A stretch of DNA of 64,000 nucleotides from Microglena sp. YARC (GCA_022414725.1 CM039463.1:94229963-94293962), one strand, 5' to 3'. Shown: positions 18,173 to 28,639, counted from the stretch's first letter. The notes: generated by a model from the sequence alone, not told the origin. Numbers and translations: made by a program.

Positions 18173-19081
18173 CTAAAGCTGCTGGCTGAGGGACAGGGAG
18201 CAAAGCTCAATTGAGAGATCTATAGCAGCGCGCTTCTTAGCGAGGTAAGACTCACGCTGGGAGGGAGTCTGGTTCATGCACGCGAGGTGCGAGCACTTGC
18301 CCGTGGTAAAGTGGGGGCCACCATTGCAGTCGCTCAAGAGAACCTGGCGACGGCTGCACGGGTTGCCGTGAATGGTGACGGCACTGCAGCCCAGGGTGGG
18401 GGAGTACCCCACGATGGTCAGATCGCCGTGTATGGAGCCAACAGGAAGCTCGTTCTTTAGAACGGACACCCCGCAACGACCAACACGACCGGAGGCCAAG
18501 GAGGAGGAGGGGGGGTCCGTTGAGAACGAGCCAGCAGGAGTAGCAGCAGCAGGAGCAGCAGCAGGAGCAGCGGTAGGAACAGCAGTAGGAACAGCATCAG
18601 GAACAGCAGAAGCAGAGCGTGAAGCGTTGGCGCGGGGGCGCTTATTCCCTCCGGAACCCTCATCAGACATGCAAACGTCGTCCTCTGGGAGGGAGACGGT
18701 GGCACTGGCAAGGGAAAGCACGGAGGAAGTAGCAGAATTGGTATCCGCAGCAGCGACGGCATCCGCAGCAGCGACGGCAATAGGGAGAAGCATGGCCTGT
18801 AGAGGCGTCTTCTCCCCTTTGGGATGATCTACGATAAACCTCTCGTGCGCCATCTTCATTGCGCCGACAGAGTCGGCGAGGCATGATGGAACGCCACTGG
18901 GGTTCATTGAAAGTATAGCGGCGCATATGCCCTTCAATTGAGGGACAGTGGCGTTGTGAGAAAGCTTCTTTCGGTCATTCTTTAGGACCACGTTGAAGAT
19001 ACTGGTAGTATCTACGAACAGGGTCATCTGGGCAGACATAGACATGTTGTTGGTGGTAGACATGTTGTTGGTGGTAGACAA
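18173..19081 (-). CDS. Hypothetical protein, 302 aa, with low-complexity middle and Cys-rich C-terminal part
   Basis: The frame starts MSTTNNMSTTNNM; internal ATGs at residues 7 and 13 are also possible starts. It has a helical N-terminal domain (residues 20-100, LKGICAAILSMNPSG), an Ala/Pro/Val repeat tract (about 165-200) and a C-terminal domain. That domain reads CGVSVLKNELPVGSIHGDL, then GCSAVTIHGNPCSRR and CSHLACMNQ: Cys and His spaced like a zinc site. It ends with a basic helix (YLAKKRAAIDL). The C-x3-T-x2-G-x2-C pattern echoes the motif in 13877-14750. DNA or RNA binding is possible; I cannot name a family. The Ala tract is encoded by GCA/GCT repeats and also gives artefact frames on the other strand. 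Confidence 0.55.
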   Translation of the reverse strand: MSTTNNMSTTNNMSMSAQMTLFVDTTSIFNVVLKNDRKKLSHNATVPQLKGICAAILSMNPSGVPSCLADSVGAMKMAHERFIVDHPKGEKTPLQAMLLPIAVAAADAVAAADTNSATSSVLSLASATVSLPEDDVCMSDEGSGGNKRPRANASRSASAVPDAVPTAVPTAAPAAAPAAATPAGSFSTDPPSSSLASGRVGRCGVSVLKNELPVGSIHGDLTIVGYSPTLGCSAVTIHGNPCSRRQVLLSDCNGGPHFTTGKCSHLACMNQTPSQRESYLAKKRAAIDLSIELCSLSLSQQL

Positions 19082-19439
19082 GTTGTTGTTGTTGTTGTTG
19101 TTGGTGTTGTAGTTGGTGTTTTCAAAGGAACGAAAAATGCGTCAATTTTTTTTTAGCATGGAAAAACGGATGACGAAATTCAACAACAACAACACAGGTA
19201 ATGCCGTTGGGGGGATGATGTCACAAACAGAGTAGAGTCAACAAGCGGCGGAGCATATTAATGAAGAACCTCTTTCACCGGGGGCGACCGCCGGAGGGGA
19301 GCCGAGCCCACCGTTCACATCAAGCACGAGCCACACTGGGCGGAAAATGTATCAGACTCATCGGAGGACACACGCAAACGGAGTACACAAGAGAATGGCA
19401 CACACACGCAAACGGAGGAACACTGTCCATCAGACCGCA

Positions 19440-19705
19440 TCATGCATCACGGCAGCACCTGTCGAGTCACATCACATCACATCACATCACAGGGCGACCT
19501 CTCGCATCACGGCGACACCTGTCGAGTCACATGTGTCACACGGCGACCTCTCGCATCACGGCAGCACCTGTCGAGTCACATGTGTCACACGGCGACCTCT
19601 CGCATCACGGCAGCACCTGTCAAGTCACATCACATCACATCACAGAGCGACCGACCTATCGCATCACGGCGGCACCTGTCGAGTCGAGTCGAGTCGAGTC
19701 ACAGC
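19440..19705. repeat. GAGTC-type satellite, fourth block
   Basis: About six units of GGCAGCACCTGTCGAGTCACA, with (CACAT)n expansions and TCTCGCATCACGG, are related to the blocks at 10341, 10905 and 17185. It ends in a run of GAGTC pentamers at about 19680-19700. Confidence 0.9.
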
Positions 19706-20408
19706 ACACTGTGATTTCGCAGACCCCGTCCGTACATTCATTATCACACACACATGCCGCGGCGGCTTGCGCATTATCCTCGGTGTCCACATGCCAAGGC
19801 GGCGGCTTATCCATGTACACCGATTCCAAACTCTTCCAGGAGCGCCTTGGAAAATTGCTGCTCATCCATGGGAGAGTTCAAAAGAGCGGCAAGAGCTCGA
19901 ATGACAACATCCGTCCAAGTGGACTGCAACAGCAAGAGATAAACGAATGTTGTGTGTCATTTTCTAGCATGTTCTACGGCAAGTAGTGTGGCGTAACACA
20001 TATCGTTCGGCTATCATCAGGCAAGCATGTACAAACCTTAGCCTCTCGATGCGACGCTCATATGCCGCTCTTGCAGCCGGGTGTTGTGCAAGCAAAGCAT
20101 CTAGTTCAGCGTCGCCATCCATGACCTGCAATAAAGAACATGAATGGATACTTTTTATACCCCCATGCAGTCAAAGCCATCGGAAAACATCCATGCAGCC
20201 TCTTTGCCACCACATGAAGTCCCATGCTGCGTGATGTCATCCCCAAAACGAGTGTAAACAACTTTTTCCAAAAACACGAGTGTATTATTAATTCACGGTC
20301 TCCCTCTTTCTTCATGGCGAGTCAGTAGCAGAATCACTGTGCACACCACCACCCAGTGACAACACCCCAACGTTGCCAAAAAGCAACGATCTGCAAGTTC
20401 GATTATAA

Positions 20409-20440
20409 AGGGTGTCCCACTTTATTTGAGAATGACTGTA
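20409..20440. mobile_element. Solitary Tc1-like terminus
   Basis: GGTGTCCCACTTTATTTGAG then AATGACTGTA is an outward right end of the family at 12191-12694. It is preceded by AAAAGCAACGATCTGCAAG, as in that element. I found no matching left end between 17.6 and 20.4 kb, so the element is truncated or its partner is lost. Confidence 0.7.
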
Positions 20441-20444
20441 TAGA

Positions 20445-20831
20445 ATGACAGATTACGCTTCGGACATCACTGTGTCGGGTACGTCCGACTTGATTTGCAC
20501 TGGGGTCCAAGATGTTCATCTTGATACAATTGAAAAGCAAAAAACATTGGAATTGGCCCGACTCATGAGAGGCCTCGTGCCTGAATGGGGTAGTGATTAC
20601 ATCGAACGATACATTCCTAACGAGCTCCAGTGCCAGTTGCACAACAAGAGAACATGGATGGATGAAGATGGATTCTGGTGGGGATTTGACAAAGTCTGTG
20701 CTAGGAAGTATAAGCAGACTAACGTCATTATTCTTGCTACGAAGCATCACGGACTTGGGACATATGAACATAAAGTACTGGTCACTCTAAATAGTTCGGT
20801 ACAAGTGGTGTGGGAAGACGATTTATCGTGA
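20445..20831 (+). CDS. Hypothetical protein, 128 aa, between two TIR element ends
   Basis: ATG 20445 (MTDYASDITVSGTSD) to TGA 20831. The product has an acidic N-terminus, a helix (KQKTLELARLMRGLV) and an aromatic stretch (WMDEDGFWWGFDKV), then beta-like strands (TNVIILATKHHG, HKVLVTLNSS). The composition is convincing for a small globular protein. The gene fills the space between two outward-facing Tc1-like ends (20409-20440 and 20852-20882) almost exactly: 4 bases on the left and about 20 on the right. It may be a captured or sheltered gene. Family unknown. Confidence 0.5.
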   Translation: MTDYASDITVSGTSDLICTGVQDVHLDTIEKQKTLELARLMRGLVPEWGSDYIERYIPNELQCQLHNKRTWMDEDGFWWGFDKVCARKYKQTNVIILATKHHGLGTYEHKVLVTLNSSVQVVWEDDLS

Positions 20832-20851
20832 TCAACACAATGTTCACTTGA

Positions 20852-21165
20852 TACAGTAGTTCTCAAATAAAGTGGGACACACCTTATAATCATCCAGACT
20901 GCAGATCGTTGCTTTTGGGCAACGTTGGGGGGTGCAGCAGGTTGAAGAGGTTCTCGAAGATATTCCGAGTAGCCTCTTTGGTAAACCGTTCAACCGTCTG
21001 TGTCCCCATATCACCAATGAGGAACTTCTCGGCGCGTCTCGGCGAAACGCGAGAGGTCGCTCTCTCCCAAAGACTTGGTGGAGTGTAAGCATCAGGATGT
21101 TCCTGGAAGCGTTCACATCGCGGTCCCAAGTCTTCCTGCAGTGGAGCCTACCACCGCTCTGTTAG
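20852..21165. mobile_element. Tc1-like element, left part
   Basis: The terminus TACAGTAGTTCTCAAATAAA, then GTGGGACACACC, starts about 280 bp of sequence that includes CATCCAGACTGCAGATCGTT. That sequence reappears inverted at the right end of 35855-36964 over about 130 bp. A second inverted end is not visible up to 21.3 kb. No transposase is recognised. Confidence 0.6.
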
Positions 21166-21282
21166 CGTGGCGCTCCGCTTTGACTGCTTTTGCAGTGGAG
21201 AATCTTGTGAATCCGCTTGCGTCCTTCTGTACATTCCCATATATGTAGCGCTATGCTACCAGCAATCGTGCAGAGAATCCAC

Positions 21283-21531
21283 CTACTTTAGATGCTTTAC
21301 CACGACCTTTTTTTTTGCCCGACTACCTCCTACTTTTTGATATGACTTTTTGTTCGCACCACCAGTTTGATTTGCGTTAGCTAATGCATCATCTATACGT
21401 TTTGTTTCTGTTGCAGTTTGATTTGCCCTCCTTTGTCTCCTAGCTCTTGCAATTTGTTCAAATTGTTGGCTAATTCTATTATCACGTTCTTTACGTTCTG
21501 TTTCTGTGTTTTTTGAAAGAAACGCAAACAT
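21283..21531 (-). CDS. Small basic coiled protein, 82 aa
   Basis: From ATG 21531 (MFAFLSKNTETERKERD) a strongly charged helix (QQFEQIARARRQRRANQ) leads to a Lys-rich tail (SRAKKKVVVKHLK). This could be nuclear or ribonucleoprotein-associated. The frame extends upstream to 21663, but that part overlaps a degenerate two-hairpin block (21578-21645), so I prefer the internal ATG. Confidence 0.4.
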   Translation of the reverse strand: MFAFLSKNTETERKERDNRISQQFEQIARARRQRRANQTATETKRIDDALANANQTGGANKKSYQKVGGSRAKKKVVVKHLK

Positions 21532-21577
21532 TTCATTATACAAAGATAAAAAAATCAACGCATCTGAAAAAACCCAG

Positions 21578-21645
21578 TTGAATTTCTGAAGGGGGAGACG
21601 GGCACCGCAGAGCGATTCAGTGCAGAGGGATTCAGTTGTTACAGA
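21578..21645 (+). other. Two-hairpin family, partial copy 9
   Basis: GAATTTCTGAAGGGGGAGAC, then GGGCACCGC-AGA-GCG with a 5-base insert before GTGC, then CAGAGGGATTCAGTTG match the downstream half of the element (compare 8385-8420). Hairpin 1 is absent. Confidence 0.5.
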
Positions 21646-21656
21646 ATGCCGGATGA

Positions 21657-22142
21657 TTAGCATAGGGGTCGTTCGCCATCCTGTTTGGTTGAATCTGGGT
21701 CGGACAACTCATGCATGTTGGGGAAGGGGATTCCGTATTGTTTGCAAAGATCCTCATTGAGACGCCTGTCATGATCGTTCAGGGAAGTCCATTGCTCGAC
21801 AGTCATGCTTGACAGTTCGTACCTCAGTTGCTTCTCAAGTGCTTCTGCGCGCTCAGTCTCAATCTTCAGTCGAGCAGCAACTGCCTTATTTCGAGCGCGC
21901 TCAGTCTCAAGATCAATCTCCAGACTATTCACTCGAGCAGCATCTGCCTTCTTTCGAGAGTGCTCAATCTCCAGACTATTCACTCGAGCAGAATCTTCCT
22001 TAATTCGAGCGCGCTCAGTCTCAAGCTCAATCTTCAGTCGAGCAGCAACTGCCTTATTTCGAGCGCTCTCAGTCTTCAGTCGAACTATGTAAATAAGAGC
22101 TAAGGTAGCGATGCAGATAAGTAGTAGAGACTTGTCAATCAT
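21657..22142 (-). CDS. Membrane-anchored coiled-coil protein with internal repeats, 161 aa
   Basis: Residues 4-20 (KSLLLICIATLALIYIV) form one hydrophobic segment at the N-terminus, likely a signal anchor. A highly charged coil follows, with internal repeats: RNKAVAARLKIE occurs twice and SARVNSLEIE / AARVNSLEID twice, in units of about 35 residues. The last 50 residues (SSMTVEQWTSLNDHD ... IPFPNMHELSDPD) are not repeated. The start codon is clear, with ATCAG 15 bases upstream. The likely role is structural or tethering. The repeats make unequal exchange easy, so length probably varies between strains. Confidence 0.6.
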   Translation of the reverse strand: MIDKSLLLICIATLALIYIVRLKTESARNKAVAARLKIELETERARIKEDSARVNSLEIEHSRKKADAARVNSLEIDLETERARNKAVAARLKIETERAEALEKQLRYELSSMTVEQWTSLNDHDRRLNEDLCKQYGIPFPNMHELSDPDSTKQDGERPLC

Positions 22143-22173
22143 TGTTTATAAATTCTGATGATTGTTTCTTAAG

Positions 22174-22478
22174 TACAGTCAACGGAATACTACAATGAAA
22201 CCGCTTCGTGTACGGCACACCTTACGGTGTAAGCTAATGGTGTAGAAATCCACGGGGCAGTGGAACACCAATACGATTTTGAATCAACAAATTGCAAGAT
22301 GTTAACGAGAATATCGTGGTTCTTTTTTAGATCACGGCTCTCCATCCTGCAGACTCCGTATCGTTCTTTTGTCGGTACTTTCGAGAAGGACCAGCCGCAC
22401 TTAAGCGATCGACTCTTCCCCGTACCGTGGCCCAAAAGAACACGGGGTCTTTGTTGATGTGCAATGCGTCATGAAGTG
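22174..22478. mobile_element. TIR element, truncated copy 2 (inverted)
   Basis: Starting at TACAGTCAACGGAATAC, the sequence is the reverse complement of the right two-thirds of the 430-bp element and stops at about 22478 inside it. The left TIR is missing. The truncation point joins a 70-bp segment (22500-22568, CCGGATGTGTAATAA ... TTCGAGGATATACGG) that recurs at about 24214-24276. Confidence 0.75.
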
Positions 22479-22597
22479 CAATGCAATCAGAGTGACGTAC
22501 AATATGCCCGGATGTGTAATAAGAAATTCATAGGTTCGAGGATATACGGGTAGCTTAAATTCAACGGCAAAATCACACCACCTGACCATGTACTCAC

Positions 22598-23570
22598 ATG
22601 TCGATAGGAGCCACGCTATGATTTCCAGGAACTGCATAAATCTCCACAAGGCGAGCAGTAATGCCGCACGCAGCGTTGAACGCAGGGATTAGGAGGTCGT
22701 GCACCACAGGACCGCTGAGTGGCTTGCTATTGAGGCTGTCCTTAGACTCAGGTATACCTGGGTCACCGCCGAGGACGAGCTGGAAGTCGAGTAGAGTGTG
22801 TAGCCTGCCTCGCGAGAACTCTGGTGGTAGCGGTTAGTAAGGAAAGTAGTGTTTCCAAAAATTTATGACAGTCCACAAGCTTGCCTGCACACTCTGCTCT
22901 TCAAAGTAAAACGAACGCAATCCGTTGACCCCTGCCTGTATGTTGCGAAGCGTTGCATCCTGGAACATGGTTCCCTGAAAGGACACAGATCTCGTGGGAG
23001 CTGCAGGCCCCCTTTGTCTCTGGATTGCGCATCTCTGCGATCACGCAGCCGTCCAAATGCGCCCAGGAACATGGATGCCATAGTGAGCTCTCGTGCTACT
23101 GTGTCTTGAAAAATTGTCCAATCCAAGTCATGATGATCTTCCAGTGCATTCTTGACATAGAGTAGGCTCGGGCGAATGGACGCTAAGCCACTGCACAGGG
23201 CTCGAATATGCATGACCTTGCCCGGTAGGTTGAGTGCTACCTCTGAAGCCCCGTCCTGTAAAGGTGGAGCATACGTGCACCGGCAGCGACTGTAACAAGG
23301 ACATGAGGATCCCCTTGTAAACATGGTGGCAAGTCGTATTGAAGGTTAGATGCCTGTTTTTTTATATGCATGTAGACGCGACTCACCACACGTGGGTGGC
23401 ATGGTGTTGTTGTACCTGAAGAGTTGGCAAAGATGAGCTCGGGTTCGATAAAGACTGAAAGCAGTAGCAGCAGGTTCGAAAGGTTGCAACATGCATGCAG
23501 CCAACTACTCACGTGCGCCGTGGAAACCACCACCCACTCGCCTGCTCCTCGTGTGATTCGAACATGCGCC
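22598..23570 (-). CDS. Candidate multi-exon gene, unrecognised
   Basis: Several minus-strand segments have strong coding character separated by splice-like signals. The segment ending near 23518 (EAHVRITRGAGEWVVVSTAH) is followed by GTGAGT. The segment 22885-23270 contains LDWTIFQDTVAREL and, in a second frame near its end, MFQDATLRNIQAG. The last segment, 22598-22820 (GRLHTLLDFQLVLGGDP, then HDLLIPAFNAACGITAR), starts after TTACTAACCGCTACCACCAG, which holds a textbook TACTAAC branch site, and ends at CAT|GTGAGT. The following exon is not visible; a TIR element lies there. At least one frame change (near the C4A6 run at about 23590) is probably an indel. I cannot name the protein. Confidence 0.4.
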
Positions 23571-23749
23571 TCCAACTCCAGCTCCCCTTCGTTTTTTGGG
23601 GCGGACCTGCGGACCCGGATTCCCTACACTCGAGATGAGACATTCGACTGACGACGCCTCTAAGGAAAGCAGAAGCCAACATATTCCTGAGAAGCTTCGA
23701 GAGCAGACCTACGAATTGGCTTGCGAGTTTCGCACAGTTCACTCGCGAT

Positions 23750-24097
23750 TCAATTGTTGTTGTTGACATCAAGTGGTGTGATACGGTTCTCATCCAAGTG
23801 TTGGCAACATATATCACTTGACAAGCATGAGGTTGATTGCTTGAAATTTTTCATGTCATAGCACGCATGGTTCTTTCTCATCAGCACACCATACATCGGA
23901 AATCCCTTGTGAATGTAAGCCTCGTATACTAGCCCCACGATACTTGTTGTCTTATCCAAGTCGTTGTGCGTTGTTGGGTTGTCTATTGTTACAATGGACC
24001 CTACAGTGTACGTGGGATTCTGGTAAGGTAAGTAATCCATGTCTGAATATCGTGTTTTTGAAATGTACATATAAAACCCTAAAACAATTATGAGCAT
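23750..24097 (-). CDS. Small single-pass membrane protein, 115 aa
   Basis: From ATG 24097 the product starts MLIIVLGFYMYISKTR, a short N-terminal hydrophobic segment. A soluble domain follows with beta-strand character (YTVGSIVTIDNPTT, TSIVGLVYEAY, GFPMYGVLMRKN), several Cys and a poly-Asn end. The pattern VGSIVTIDN...GLVYEA resembles a small beta barrel, but I cannot assign a family. The open frame extends to about 24127 without a further ATG. Confidence 0.5.
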   Translation of the reverse strand: MLIIVLGFYMYISKTRYSDMDYLPYQNPTYTVGSIVTIDNPTTHNDLDKTTSIVGLVYEAYIHKGFPMYGVLMRKNHACYDMKNFKQSTSCLSSDICCQHLDENRITPLDVNNNN

Positions 24098-24279
24098 GGC
24101 AAACGCGAAGGAGTGCTCCGACTCCAAAGTAGTTGCCGCTTACTGATTTCATTGGGATTTGATACCCCTATGGAGAATTCATTGTCTTTCTTACTACACT
24201 GTTCCCGGCTACCCCCGGATGTGTAATAACACGAAATTCATAGGTTCGAGGATATAACGGTAGCTTAATTCAACGGCTC

Positions 24280-26216
24280 ATGCCTTGCCTTTCCTTTACC
24301 CTATTCGACACCCCCCCACCACACCTCCCCCCCACACTCCCTCTACCCCGGAGCCCCGTCCCGCACTGCCCTTCCCCTTGGCTGGGAAGCCTTGTCTTCA
24401 ACGACTTTAAGTCCATCGTCATGCCTCTCTTGCTCAGCTTGGCACTTAGCAGCTGGGCTTTGGCTGCCGCTACCATCTCGTGCCCTCATCTGCGTATCCT
24501 CTCTCATCTGCAACGCCTGCACTAGGCTTCTCAACCCGACTCGTCCTCATCGCATCGCGCTCCGTCGTCTGCTCCGGCAGCGCCCTTCTTACCCTTTTGC
24601 CCTTGAGAGTGCGGCGAGCAATTGCACCGCACTTTTGCCTGCAGGCCTTGTTGGTTGAAGCTCCTGGTAAAGGCGCTCTTAATTCTTTGTAGGGACATCC
24701 TTCATGGGTCCTCTCCCCAATCGGCCTTGGTTTGAACTTGGTCACGTCAAATCACTAGTCAAACACTTTCCCGGGAGACGCAGTAGTCCCTGCATCAGGC
24801 ACTCTGCTGGATGCCACCACTCTCTCCATCAGTCCACTAGTGGACGCGTCAGTAGGTGCGCATGGCTATTAGTACTCTAACCGCACGGGGGAGATTTCTT
24901 CTAGAACCATGTGGCCGCTGGATAGCATGGTGGTGGTGAGTTCTCCAGCAGCGTTTTTGCTTGTTTGAGGTTGAGAAGTTGCCAGCCATGAGTGAAGCGA
25001 GAGTAGTTGTCGCCTGGCAGAAGCGTCCCTCCGCCGCGCATGTACGCCCCCGCACAAGGCATGCAAGCGTGTTGAACAGGCATAAGACTCCAGTTCATGT
25101 AGCGCCGCACAGCGTGTGTCACATCTCCTGCAATTTGGCCTCAGCTGACTTCGCCACTGCCTCATCCGCTGCTCTCAGTTCCTGCGATGACTGGGCGGTG
25201 GTTAAGTAGTTCTCCTGATCAACAGGGGGACGATGTCGTCCACCATAGCTAGTTCAGCCGATCTTGAGATGCTCATGCTTGAGCTGGCAGGCTCTAGCAA
25301 CTTTCTTGCACACTCGAAAGGAGACAGGTCACTTGTCCTTGTCGCATGCCTGGCTGCCCTTAACGTCATCGTAGGACAGGCTGGTGCGAACTAAGACGGA
25401 CCATTTGCAGCTGCTCCTAGGATGAGCGTGGTCGGCTTTGGCTCCTTGGCGCAGGGCCTCCATGTGGGTTCATTGACAGTCGCCCCTCCTTGCGCAGATC
25501 TCCATCATCCTTATCTTGACTTGCTGTGGGGTGCGGTGACCTGAAGTCAAGCTCCACACAGTATTCCGCAAGCTTTCAAACTTCTGTTCCACTTGTCGTT
25601 GCAGATGCAGATAATGGGCACCTTTGAGGACTTATCGTCTGGATCAGGTCTTGCCACACCCACCACGGTCACCACCAAACATCATCACCTCATCCATGAT
25701 CAGCAGCTCTTCTTCATCTTCCCATCAGTCCCACAACAGTGATCGATTGGTTGCATCTCCTTGATCATCTGTTGGCCGACTTCCCTCCCATGCCAGCTGA
25801 GATCTTTGAATCCGACTTGTGCGGGTTCACTGGCATTCATCTCCACAATCTCAAATTACACTCCTTGGCCAAGATCATTGGGCGGCAGAGGTTTTGCGCA
25901 TTCCCGGAGGACATCTGAGCAGCACCGCCTTCTTGGACATTACCTTAGGATTTCTGCCGGCTGCCAGAGGGCCTTGGTTGCTGACCACGCATTACACCCT
26001 CCCAGTTTGCTGAGCCACATCCGAGGTGGCAATCAGCTGTTGTTGCCCACCAGCCTTTGTGTTTGTTGGCTTGTACTTGTCCACCCACATGTTGCGTAGC
26101 CTGGCATTCATCGAAGGAGCCTGGACACCAAATACTACTTTGTCATGATGTTCAGGTATATTTTCATCGCAGTCATGAGCTACATTCGTACCCTCATTGC
26201 TCTCAATTCTCTGCAA
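24280..26216 (-). pseudogene. RFC1: RFC1-like clamp-loader large subunit, frameshifted
   Basis: Read from 26216 leftwards, consecutive fragments in changing frames follow eukaryotic RFC1. These are WVDKYKPTN (start of the AAA+ module), AVLLRCPPGMRKTSAA (Walker A region, with Met-Arg where Gly-Lys is usual, as in GPPGIGKT), EIVEMNASE, LIMDEV then GGDRGG (Walker B region), VPIICICND (sensor I), then LIQENYL, NWSLMPVQH and the C-terminal RFC1 domain. Basic sequence ends the protein. RFC1 opens PCNA rings during replication. Many frame changes occur with no room for introns (for example, two bases between KEC and FEIVEMN), so it is decayed or error-rich. Giant viruses also encode RFC1, so a viral origin is possible. 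Confidence 0.75.
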
Positions 26217-27890
26217 TGCGCTCTTATTTCTATTTTCGTCTCTTTCTATTATCGTTTTCGAGCAGCATTCTCTTTTGTTATATTCTTCTCCGTCTCAAGC
26301 TCTTCTTTTTTTCGACGCGCTGGTCTATCTTTGGACTATTCTATTCTATTTAGTAGATTCTCTATTCTTATCTCAATTGCGGAGCATCTCCTTTATTCTT
26401 CTTAGTCTCAATTTCTCATCTTCAGTCCGATGCAGCATCGCCTTCTCGAGCGCTCTTTGTCTCTTATTTGACCAGGTGCTCGGTAGGTTTTTTTTACTCC
26501 TATTCTTAAAAAACAAGAAAAACAACAGAGGTGCTTATCCCCCTCTTTACAAATCGATCAACCTTTTTTGTATCCCATTTCAAGGATTTGCTGATTCTCT
26601 CCGATATACCATCTACTTACTCCTGATCCTGAATCCGCTTTTCTGCTCTCACCAATTCCCTATTTGCTTCTTTGCACTGCATGTAAATGTTGGATCAAGG
26701 GAGATCCCTTCCATTTGCGGGCTTTTTTATGCTGTTGGAATGGCTACAACAAAACGTTATATGTTTCCACTGACAATGTGGTGCTACATCATAAGTACAC
26801 CATAATGTTTTCATTTGAATCTTTTCATTAGTATTGTCTCGATTGTACTTATTCTAATTTTGATTGATAAACTTCATATGTATGCAGTTGAAGAAATATC
26901 ACCTTATGTACTACGACATTCAAAAGCACGCATCATGGCATTCAGTCAACGTCAGCTTGACAATAAGGAATACCCATGAGGCCACCATGGAGTTCACCCT
27001 CTTCGGTCGGCTTAACATTCGCCTGGTTACGAGGTGGAGCAGAAAGTATTTGTCGTCTTTCTGTCTCTTCTTTACTGACAAGTCCGAGAAGCAGCTACTT
27101 CCGAGTTCTTCTCACGGTGAGACACGGGTTCCTACTTCTATATGACCATCTGCCAGAAGTCAATGTTGTTTATTCCAATATGGCCAATTAGTCATGGTGC
27201 GTGACGAATTGGTACTCGGCACCACGTTCAGGCTCTACTTACCGTCTGTACCGAGAGTCACACGCTGTACACCTACGAGAACTACATCACTCATGCTTTG
27301 TCTATCAACTTCGTTGCCGCAGCTAGTTGTATTTCTTGCTCCGTTCACATGGATTGTGACATTTAGCAAGGTTCACGTTAATTTCCCTTTATATTATTTA
27401 ATTTCTTATGAAAAATTATGTTTTAGGGTTTAAGTTCTTATGGTAGGATGCCACCCAACCACATACTCTTGCACCTGGATGCTATTAGCCCACGGTGTCC
27501 TGCGTGCTAAGTACATATGCCTATTGTGTATCACGTGTGTTGCTTGCGGACAATATTCACAATGGGGAGCCCAAGGCGCGAAAGCTTGTGAATTTGTTCG
27601 AAACAATCGCTGATGCGTGCTGTGCTGTCGTTCGTATACTGTATAGTACGTGCGATGGTTTACAGTATTCATGCACGTGTTTTCTTAAAACTCTAAATTA
27701 ATTTTATTGAGTGAACATAAATTGTGACGCGCCAATTACATGGGCCTGCGTGTCGACGTAAATCGGAATCCCTTGCCAACCATATTCCAATAATTCCCAG
27801 CCATCTTGCTACATTCCCAACCTGTGCAGATTGACAGGCATCGCTTACTTGGAAAGGACTGGTAAAGGCGAAAAAAAAATTGGAGGGCCC
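26217..27890. other. AT-rich stretch with weak coding signal
   Basis: 26197-26500 is TC-rich on the plus strand (Arg/Lys/Glu-rich on the minus strand, for example LEKAMLHRTEDEKLRLRR); it could be the N-terminal linker of the RFC1 gene. From 26940 to 27370 protein-like plus-strand fragments switch frame (LVMVRDELVLGTT; then CTESHTLYTYENYITHALS). At 27495-27701 a plus frame reads KLVNLFETIADACCAVV. None matches a family I know, so none is called as a gene. Confidence 0.35.
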
Positions 27891-27894
27891 AGGT

Positions 27895-28330
27895 TGCACG
27901 TCATGTCAGCCCAAGCTGGTACAGGATGCAGCCAAGGATGGACCATCTGGCATCTTTTTATTTCACTCCAATGTCATGGCACTTACTCCAATGTCATGTC
28001 AGCCCCAAGCTGACAGGATCGCAGCCAGGGATGGACCATCTGGCATCTCACTCCAATGTCATGCAATCTTACTCCAATGTCATGTCAGCCCAAGCTGTAC
28101 AGGATGCAGACAGGATGCGACCATCTGGCATCTCACTCCAATGTTCATGTGGCAGCCCAAGCTGTACAGATGCAGCCAGGATGGATCATCTGGCATCTCA
28201 CTCCAATGTCATGGGCATCTACTCAATGTCATGTCAGCCCAGCTGTACAGGATGCGCCAGGATTGGACCATCTGGCATTCTCACTCCAAATGTCATGTGC
28301 AGCCCAAGCTGTACAGGATTGCAGCAAGAC
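27895..28330. repeat. Tandem repeat, about five units of 75-90 bp
   Basis: The unit is ATGTCAGCCCAAGCTGTACA, GGATGCAGCCAGGATGGACC, ATCTGGCATCTCACTCCAAT. It repeats from about 27900 to 28330 with one-base indels in nearly every copy. In one frame it encodes a recurring peptide (ARMDHLASHSNVM ... SNVMSAQAVQD), so it may once have been a coding minisatellite. The indels break every frame. Confidence 0.85.
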
Positions 28331-28639
28331 CAACTGTCTGGAGGCCGGGTCAGCCAAGTGGCAGCGCAGCATCGCTAGGTTTCCGCACAACCCCCGTGAT
28401 GCATTTCTACGGCGATGAGCAACATCACCCCGCCTTGAGATTATCTCCCTTTGGGGCAGGCCACGGAGACTTGCGCATACTCATTGCTCACACGTGGAAT
28501 TCAAAGCAGAGCAGGACTCCTGCTCGCACAACCCTACCCATATAAATATGAACAACGCACACATGAAGTCCGCAATTTTCGAAAACAAATAATTATACGC
28601 CCAGACAATTTAAGCCAAAGTCGGCGTGGAGCGGAAGCT

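Noticed and set aside
20852..21165. Transposase remnant in the Tc1-like element
   Set aside because: No DDE/DDD-type motif or helix-turn-helix region is visible in any frame.
22500..22570. tRNA-like GGTTCGA segment, also at about 24214
   Set aside because: No cloverleaf can be drawn around it; it is a 70-bp duplicated repeat.
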